DNA of 64,000 nucleotides, taken from assembly GCA_004020365.1 (NCBI GenBank), contig SAQR01000018.1, positions 23,828-87,827 on the forward strand. Reading direction: 5' to 3'. A program made the translations under genes and the position numbers. Of this stretch, positions 58,762-64,000 are shown piece after piece. Within the stretch, counting starts at the first letter, position 1, and each line of letters starts with the position of its first letter. Under the pieces are notes generated by a model. The model was not told the origin of the DNA. It saw nothing but the letters and a program-made list of their open reading frames with translations, and did not search any database. The stretch comes from Mesorhizobium sp. Lineage in GTDB: Bacteria; Pseudomonadota; Alphaproteobacteria; Rhizobiales; Rhizobiaceae.

Positions 58762-60198
58762 TCAGAAGAATGTCTTGGCGGCGGCTTCGGCATAGGTGCC
58801 GATCGGCCCGCCGATCAGCACGTAGAACAGCACGAAGGCGCCGCAGACGCCAAGCACGACGCGAAGCTCGGTCGCCATCGGCACGAAGCCGCCGACCGGT
58901 TCGTCGAACCACATGATCTTGATGATCCGCAGATAATAATAAGCGCCCACCACCGAGGCCAGCACGCCGATTATCGCCAGCGCGTAGAGGTTGGCGTTGA
59001 TGGCGGCAAGGAACACGTACCACTTCCCCCAGAAGCCGGCGAGCGGCGGAATGCCGGCTAGCGAGAACATCAGGATGGTCAGGATCGTCGCCATGATCGG
59101 ATTGGTCGACGACAGACCGGCGAGATCGCTGATCTGTTCGACATTGCCTTCCTTGCGCCGCATGGCGAGGATGAAGGCGAAGGTGCCGAGCGTCATCACC
59201 AGATAGATCAGCATGTAGATGGCGACGCCTCGCACGCCGGCCTGGCTGTTGGCGGCGAGGCCGACAAGAGCGTAGCCCATATGGCCGATCGAGGAATAGG
59301 CCATCAGCCGCTTGATGTTGGTCTGGCCGATAGCCGCAAAGGCGCCGAGCAGCATCGAGGCGATCGAGATGAAGACGATGATCTGCTGCCAGTCGGCGGC
59401 GATCGGCTTGAAGGCGTCCATGGTGACGCGCACGATCAGCGCCATCGCCGCCATTTTCGGCGCCGCAGCGAGGAAGGCCGTCACCGGCGTCGGCGCGCCT
59501 TCATAGACGTCGGGCGTCCACATGTGGAACGGCACCGCCGATATCTTGAAGGCAAGGCCAGCCAGCACGAAGACCAGGCCGAAGACCAGGCCAAGTTGCC
59601 GCTCGCCGCCGCCAAGTGCTGCGGCAATCTCCTGGAAGCCGGTGTTGCCGGTGTAGCCGTAGACGAGGCTGATGCCGTAAAGCAGCATGCCCGACGACAG
59701 CGCGCCGAGGACGAAATATTTCAACCCCGCCTCGGTCGAGCGCAGATTGTCCCGGTTGATCGCCGCCAGCACGTAGATTGCCAGCGACTGCAGTTCGAGG
59801 CCGAGATAAAGCCCGATCATGCCGTTGGCCGAGATCATCAGCATCATGCCGAGCGTGCACAGCAGGATCAGCACCGGGTACTCGAACTTGTCGAAATGCT
59901 CCGCCTTGGCGAAGCGCATCGACATGACCAGCGTCACCGCCGAGCCGATCAGCGCCAGCACCTTCATGAAGCGGGCGAAGGGATCCTGGACGAAGGCTTC
60001 GCCGTAAGCGTTGCCCTGCCCGGTGGAAAAGATCGTCCAGACGCCGGCAACCACCAGGAATGCGACGGCAAGGCCGCTCACCGTGGTGGTGGTGTTGGCG
60101 CGCGAATAGGCGCCGAGCATCAGCAGCGCCAGGGCGCCGACGGCGAGGATCAGCTCTGGCGTCGACAGCGACAGGCTGGAGAGAAGGTCCGGCGTCAT
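58762..60198 (-). CDS. nuoN: NADH-quinone oxidoreductase subunit N
   Basis: A 478-residue membrane subunit of complex I with about fourteen helices. [18 protein letters not shown] near residue 117 carries the key Glu, [15 protein letters not shown] follows, and [20 protein letters not shown] near 222 holds the pumping Lys and the HMWxPDVYxGxP motif. ATG 60198 is chosen; the upstream extension is Pro/Arg-rich and not part of the family. Confidence 0.96.
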   Translation of the reverse strand: MTPDLLSSLSLSTPELILAVGALALLMLGAYSRANTTTTVSGLAVAFLVVAGVWTIFSTGQGNAYGEAFVQDPFARFMKVLALIGSAVTLVMSMRFAKAEHFDKFEYPVLILLCTLGMMLMISANGMIGLYLGLELQSLAIYVLAAINRDNLRSTEAGLKYFVLGALSSGMLLYGISLVYGYTGNTGFQEIAAALGGGERQLGLVFGLVFVLAGLAFKISAVPFHMWTPDVYEGAPTPVTAFLAAAPKMAAMALIVRVTMDAFKPIAADWQQIIVFISIASMLLGAFAAIGQTNIKRLMAYSSIGHMGYALVGLAANSQAGVRGVAIYMLIYLVMTLGTFAFILAMRRKEGNVEQISDLAGLSSTNPIMATILTILMFSLAGIPPLAGFWGKWYVFLAAINANLYALAIIGVLASVVGAYYYLRIIKIMWFDEPVGGFVPMATELRVVLGVCGAFVLFYVLIGGPIGTYAEAAAKTFF

Positions 60199-60217
60199 GG
60201 TTCGCAAACCTCTCAGG

Positions 60218-61723
60218 TCAGTTCGCCGCCGCGGTCTGCGCGGTGTCGATGGATGCGGTGACATTGGTGACGAGCGCCTTGACCGATGCGGCGGTCGCGT
60301 CGAAGACCGGCGCCGGGTAGACGCCGAAGAAGATGACCAGCACGGCCAGCGGGTAGATGATCACCTTCTCGCGCGTCGACAGGTCGAGCAGGCCTTTCAG
60401 GCTGTCCTTGCTCAGCGCGCCGAAGATCACCCGGCGATACAGCCAAAGCGCATAGGCCGCCGACAGGATGACGCCGGTGGCGGCGAAGAACGCCACCCAG
60501 GTGTTGACCCGGAACACGCCGAGCATGGTCAGGAACTCGCCGACGAAGCCGCTGGTGCCGGGCAGGCCGACATTAGCCATGGTGAAGATCATGAACACGG
60601 TGGCGTATTTCGGCATGTTGTTGACCAGCCCGCCATAGGCGTCGATGTCGCGCGTGTGCATGCGGTCGTAAATGACGCCGACGCACAGGAACAGCGCGCC
60701 GGAGACCAGACCGTGCGACAGCATCTGGAAGATCGCCCCCTGGACGCCTTCCTGGTTCATCGCGAAGATGCCCATGGTGACGAAGCCCATATGGGCGACC
60801 GACGAATAGGCGATCAGCTTCTTCATGTCCTCCTGCATCAACGCCACCAGCGAGGTGTAGATGATGGCGACGACGGACAGCGCAAAGACCAGCGGCGCAA
60901 ACATCTCCGAGGCGATCGGAAACATCGGCAAGGAGAAGCGCAGGAAGCCATATCCGCCCATCTTGAGCAGGATGGCGGCCAGGATCACAGAACCGGCCGT
61001 CGGCGCCTCGACATGCGCGTCCGGCAGCCAGGTGTGCACCGGCCACATCGGCATCTTCACGGCGAAAGAGGCGAAGAAGGCGAGCCATAGCCAGGTCTGC
61101 ATGGAGGCCGGGAAGTCGTGCGTCAGGAGCGTCGGGATGTCGGTGGTGCCGGACTGAAAGAACATCGCCATGATGGCGAGCAGCATCAGCACCGAGCCGG
61201 CCAGCGTGTAGAGGAAGAACTTGAACGAGGCGTAGACGCGCCGCTTGCCGCCCCACACGCCGATGATGATGAACATCGGGATCAGGCCGGCTTCGAAGAA
61301 GACATAGAACAAGACGATGTCGAGCGCGCAGAACACGCCGATCATCAGCGTCTCCAGCAACAGGAAGGCGATCATGTAGGCCTTGACGCGCTTCTCGATC
61401 GATTCCCACGAAGCCAGGATGCAGAGCGGCATCAGGAAGGTAGTCAGGATGACGAACAGCATCGAGATGCCGTCGACGCCCATATGGTAGGAGATGCCGG
61501 AATCCAGCCAGGCAAACTTCTCGACGAACTGGAAGCCAGGCTCCGCATTGTCGAAGCCGGTCCAGATGAACAGCGAGACGATGAAGGTGATACCAGTCGT
61601 CCACAATGCAATGGCGCGGATGTTGCGGCGGGCATTCTCGCTGTCGTCATTGATCAGCAGAATGAACAGCACACCAACCAGCGGCAGGAAGGTGACCAGC
61701 GAGAGGATCGGCCAAGCGGTCAT
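60218..61723 (-). CDS. nuoM: NADH-quinone oxidoreductase subunit M
   Basis: A 501-residue antiporter-like subunit. [20 protein letters not shown] near residue 128 has the essential Glu, [20 protein letters not shown] near 220 the pumping Lys and LPDAHVEAP motif, and [15 protein letters not shown] near 300 the central channel. It shares one base with nuoL (stop/start TGATG). Confidence 0.97.
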   Translation of the reverse strand: MTAWPILSLVTFLPLVGVLFILLINDDSENARRNIRAIALWTTGITFIVSLFIWTGFDNAEPGFQFVEKFAWLDSGISYHMGVDGISMLFVILTTFLMPLCILASWESIEKRVKAYMIAFLLLETLMIGVFCALDIVLFYVFFEAGLIPMFIIIGVWGGKRRVYASFKFFLYTLAGSVLMLLAIMAMFFQSGTTDIPTLLTHDFPASMQTWLWLAFFASFAVKMPMWPVHTWLPDAHVEAPTAGSVILAAILLKMGGYGFLRFSLPMFPIASEMFAPLVFALSVVAIIYTSLVALMQEDMKKLIAYSSVAHMGFVTMGIFAMNQEGVQGAIFQMLSHGLVSGALFLCVGVIYDRMHTRDIDAYGGLVNNMPKYATVFMIFTMANVGLPGTSGFVGEFLTMLGVFRVNTWVAFFAATGVILSAAYALWLYRRVIFGALSKDSLKGLLDLSTREKVIIYPLAVLVIFFGVYPAPVFDATAASVKALVTNVTASIDTAQTAAAN

Positions 61724-63711
61724 CAGAGCATCATCCAGGTGACGAATGCGGCAACGCCGATCAGCATGGCGAAGGCATAGTGATAGAGGTAGCCGGTCTG
61801 CAGCTTGACGACCCGGTTGGTGACGTCGACGACGCGCGCCGAAACCCCGTCAGGACCAAGTCCGTCGATCACGGTGCCGTCGCCGGTCTTCCACAGGAAG
61901 TGGCCGAGGCGTTTTGCCGGCCGCACGAACAGGAAATCGAAGAGCTCGTCGAAATACCACTTGTTGAGCAGGAAGGCGTACAGCCCGCGATGCTGCGCCG
62001 CCAGGTTCTTCGGCATCTCCGGCGCACGGATGTAGAATTGCCAGGCAATCGCAAAGCCGATCAGCATGGCGACGAACGGCGACAGCTTTACCCAAAACGG
62101 CACTTCGTGGATGTCGTGCAGGATGTGGTTGTCCGGCAGCGTGAACAGCGACGCCTTCCAGAACTCGGCATAGCCTTCGCCGATGAAGGCGCCATGGAAG
62201 ATCACGCCGGCCAACAGCGCGCCCGCCGCCAGGATGTACAGCGGCACCAGCATGACCGGCGGCGATTCATGGACGTGGTGCATGACCTCGTGGCTCGCCC
62301 GCGGCTGGCCGTGGAAGGTCATGAAGATAAGCCGCCAGGAATAGAAGCTGGTGAAGCAGGCAGCGACGACCAGCAGCACGAAGGCAAGGCCGGCGACCGG
62401 ATTGTGCGCGGCAAAGGCGCTTTCGATGATCGCGTCCTTGGAGAAGAAGCCGGCGGTGCCGATCACCGTCACCGGAATGCCGACGCCGGTCAGCGCCAGC
62501 GTGCCGATCACCATCATCCAGTAGGTCTTCGGAATGAGTGTTCTGAGGCCGCCCATCCTGCGCATGTCCTGTTCATCCGAGACGGCGTGGATCACCGAGC
62601 CCGAGCCGAGGAACAGCAGCGCCTTGAAGAAGGCGTGCGTGAACAGATGGAAGATCGCCGCGCCATAGGCGCCGACGCCGAGCGCCACGAACATGTAGCC
62701 GAGCTGCGAGCAGGTCGAATAGGCGATGACGCGCTTGATGTCGTTCTGGACAAGGCCGACGGTCGCCGCGAAGAAGGCGGTGAAGGCGCCGATGAAGGTG
62801 ACCACGATCAGCGCCGAATGCGACAGTTCGAACAGCGGCGACAGCCGCGCCAGCATGAACACGCCGGCCGTCACCATGGTGGCGGCATGGATGAGCGCCG
62901 AGACCGGCGTCGGGCCCTCCATGGCGTCCGGCAGCCAAGTGTGCAGCGGCACCTGCGCCGACTTGCCCATGGCGCCCATGAACAGCAAGAGACAGACGAC
63001 GGTCATCGCAGCGTGCTTGTCGAGGGCATAGCCGAGGAAGGTCAATACGGCTGCGCCCTCCGGCGCGCCTTCGGCCGGAATGAACGTCGCCGCATTGGCG
63101 AAGATAGTGCCGAGATTGACCGAGCCGAACAGCACGAACACGCCGAAGATGCCGAGCGCGAAACCGAAATCGCCGACGCGGTTGACGACGAAGGCCTTGA
63201 TCGCGGCGGCATTGGCCGACGGTTTCTTGTACCAGAAGCCAATCAGCAGATAGGAGGCGAGGCCGACGCCTTCCCAGCCGAAGAACATCTGCACGAGGTT
63301 GTCGGCCGTCACCAGCATCAGCATGGCGAAGGTGAACAGCGAAAGATAGGCGAAGAAGCGCGGCCGGTTCGGGTCGTGGTGCATGTAGCCGATCGAGTAG
63401 ATGTGGACCAGCGCCGACACCGTGTTGACGACGACCAGCATCACCACCGTCAGCGTGTCGATGCGCAGCGCCCATGCGGCCTCTAAGCCGCCCGACTGGA
63501 TCCAGCGCAGCACCGGTACGGTGAACACCTCGCCCTCGCCGAAGCCGACGGCGAAGAAGGCGATCCACGACAGCACGGCTGATATCACCAGGAAGCCGGA
63601 GGTGATGTATTCGGACGCCTTGGCGCCGAGCGACGTGCCGAACAGGCCGACGACCAGGAAGCCGAGCAGAGGAAGGAAGACGATGGCCTGATACATGGTG
63701 GTTTCCGTCAA
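61723..63711 (-). CDS. nuoL: NADH-quinone oxidoreductase subunit L
   Basis: A 662-residue subunit, the distal antiporter unit with the long lateral helix at the C-terminus. [19 protein letters not shown] near residue 145 has the Glu, [20 protein letters not shown] near 250 the Lys and the [20 protein letters not shown] motif. Normal length. Overlaps nuoK by four bases. Confidence 0.97.
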   Translation of the reverse strand: MTETTMYQAIVFLPLLGFLVVGLFGTSLGAKASEYITSGFLVISAVLSWIAFFAVGFGEGEVFTVPVLRWIQSGGLEAAWALRIDTLTVVMLVVVNTVSALVHIYSIGYMHHDPNRPRFFAYLSLFTFAMLMLVTADNLVQMFFGWEGVGLASYLLIGFWYKKPSANAAAIKAFVVNRVGDFGFALGIFGVFVLFGSVNLGTIFANAATFIPAEGAPEGAAVLTFLGYALDKHAAMTVVCLLLFMGAMGKSAQVPLHTWLPDAMEGPTPVSALIHAATMVTAGVFMLARLSPLFELSHSALIVVTFIGAFTAFFAATVGLVQNDIKRVIAYSTCSQLGYMFVALGVGAYGAAIFHLFTHAFFKALLFLGSGSVIHAVSDEQDMRRMGGLRTLIPKTYWMMVIGTLALTGVGIPVTVIGTAGFFSKDAIIESAFAAHNPVAGLAFVLLVVAACFTSFYSWRLIFMTFHGQPRASHEVMHHVHESPPVMLVPLYILAAGALLAGVIFHGAFIGEGYAEFWKASLFTLPDNHILHDIHEVPFWVKLSPFVAMLIGFAIAWQFYIRAPEMPKNLAAQHRGLYAFLLNKWYFDELFDFLFVRPAKRLGHFLWKTGDGTVIDGLGPDGVSARVVDVTNRVVKLQTGYLYHYAFAMLIGVAAFVTWMML

Positions 63712-64000
63712 CCCTTCATCATGTTCACGTCTTCGACCGCGATCGAGCCGCGGTTGCGGAAGAAGACGACGAGAATGGCGAGGCCGATCGCCGCTTCAGC
63801 CGCTGCGACCGTCAGCACGAACAGCGCGAACACCTGTCCGACGAGATCGCCGAGCGCTGCCGAGAAGGCGACGAAATTGATATTGACCGCGAGCAGGATC
63901 AGCTCGATCGACATCAGGATGACGATGATGTTCCTGCGGTTGAGAAAAATGCCGAACACGCCGAGCGTGAACAGGATAGCCGATACGGTCAGATAATGTG
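63708..64000 (-). CDS. nuoK: NADH-quinone oxidoreductase subunit K (5' end beyond window)
   Basis: The last about 97 codons of nuoK. The frame reads [20 protein letters not shown] at the edge, then [18 protein letters not shown] with the conserved Glu of helix 2 and [19 protein letters not shown] with the second Glu. About five residues of the N-terminus and the start codon are outside. Confidence 0.95.
   Translation of the reverse strand, partial: HYLTVSAILFTLGVFGIFLNRRNIIVILMSIELILLAVNINFVAFSAALGDLVGQVFALFVLTVAAAEAAIGLAILVVFFRNRGSIAVEDVNMMKG

Noticed and set aside
61780-63486. 568-codon plus-strand open frame opposite nuoL
   Set aside because: Shadow of nuoL; the composition is low-complexity Arg/Glu/His.
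1-64000. CRISPR arrays, prophage, integrative element or complete insertion sequence
   Set aside because: No regularly spaced repeats with unique spacers, no integrase, transposase or phage structural genes were seen.

Overview
This 64 kb window looks like a chromosomal segment of an alphaproteobacterium of the order Rhizobiales, most like Mesorhizobium. That is an inference from high GC, the gene content, the order nuoK-L-M-N-birA-rnj-mce-DUF1467-proS-lolC-lolD, an Agrobacterium-type mannosylfructose gene pair, an AdoCbl riboswitch in front of cbtBA-cobP-cobO, and several families of palindromic intergenic repeats typical of rhizobia. No database search was possible.

Layout. 1-5851 (minus strand): a DprE1-like FAD oxidoreductase cut by the window edge, a HAD-UbiA fusion (probable polyprenyl-phosphate D-arabinose pathway), a small exported protein and a large MscS-family channel. 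6052-19938 (plus strand): a one-carbon and methylamine island with heterotetrameric sarcosine oxidase (soxBDAG), an XRE-cupin regulator, two dimethylglycine/sarcosine dehydrogenase-like flavoproteins, a betaine-homocysteine methyltransferase-like enzyme and an aminotransferase. Together they could strip methyl groups from betaine down to glycine. 20082-28759: two flavodoxin-fold quinone reductases, a GlcD-like FAD enzyme, a cytosine-deaminase-like amidohydrolase, an NMT1/THI5-type ABC transporter, a RidA protein and a creatininase-family hydrolase, which look like uptake and breakdown of a nitrogen heterocycle not yet identified. 28913-33862: cobalamin genes. 34137-37823: a DUF1624 membrane protein, an ICMT-like methyltransferase, a MerR regulator and MgtE. 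38154-41972: mannosylfructose-phosphate synthase and phosphatase, convergent with a GH32 glycosidase. 42173-48593: a patchier accessory stretch with a gene remnant, a PAP2 protein, a cupin gene with a probable frameshift, a DHDPS-family aldolase, two small ORFs and a TRAP transporter. 48834-64000: mostly conserved genes (methyltransferase, tRNA-Leu, lipB, lolD, lolC, proS, mce, rnj, birA, nuoN-M-L-K).

The most interesting signal is a 28-codon membrane micropeptide gene at 50914-51000 (minus). It has a strong ribosome site and a TTGACA promoter element followed by three GTTC half-sites at exact 7-nt spacing, the alphaproteobacterial LexA box. It resembles in design the SOS-induced division inhibitor SidA of Caulobacter. 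Other leads are a probable unannotated small RNA (about 54953-55103), a 48-bp element shared by the promoter regions of the TRAP operon and of a small unknown gene, mosaic palindromic repeats with constant ends and exchanged cores, and three neighbouring genes whose stop codons all lie inside repeat units.
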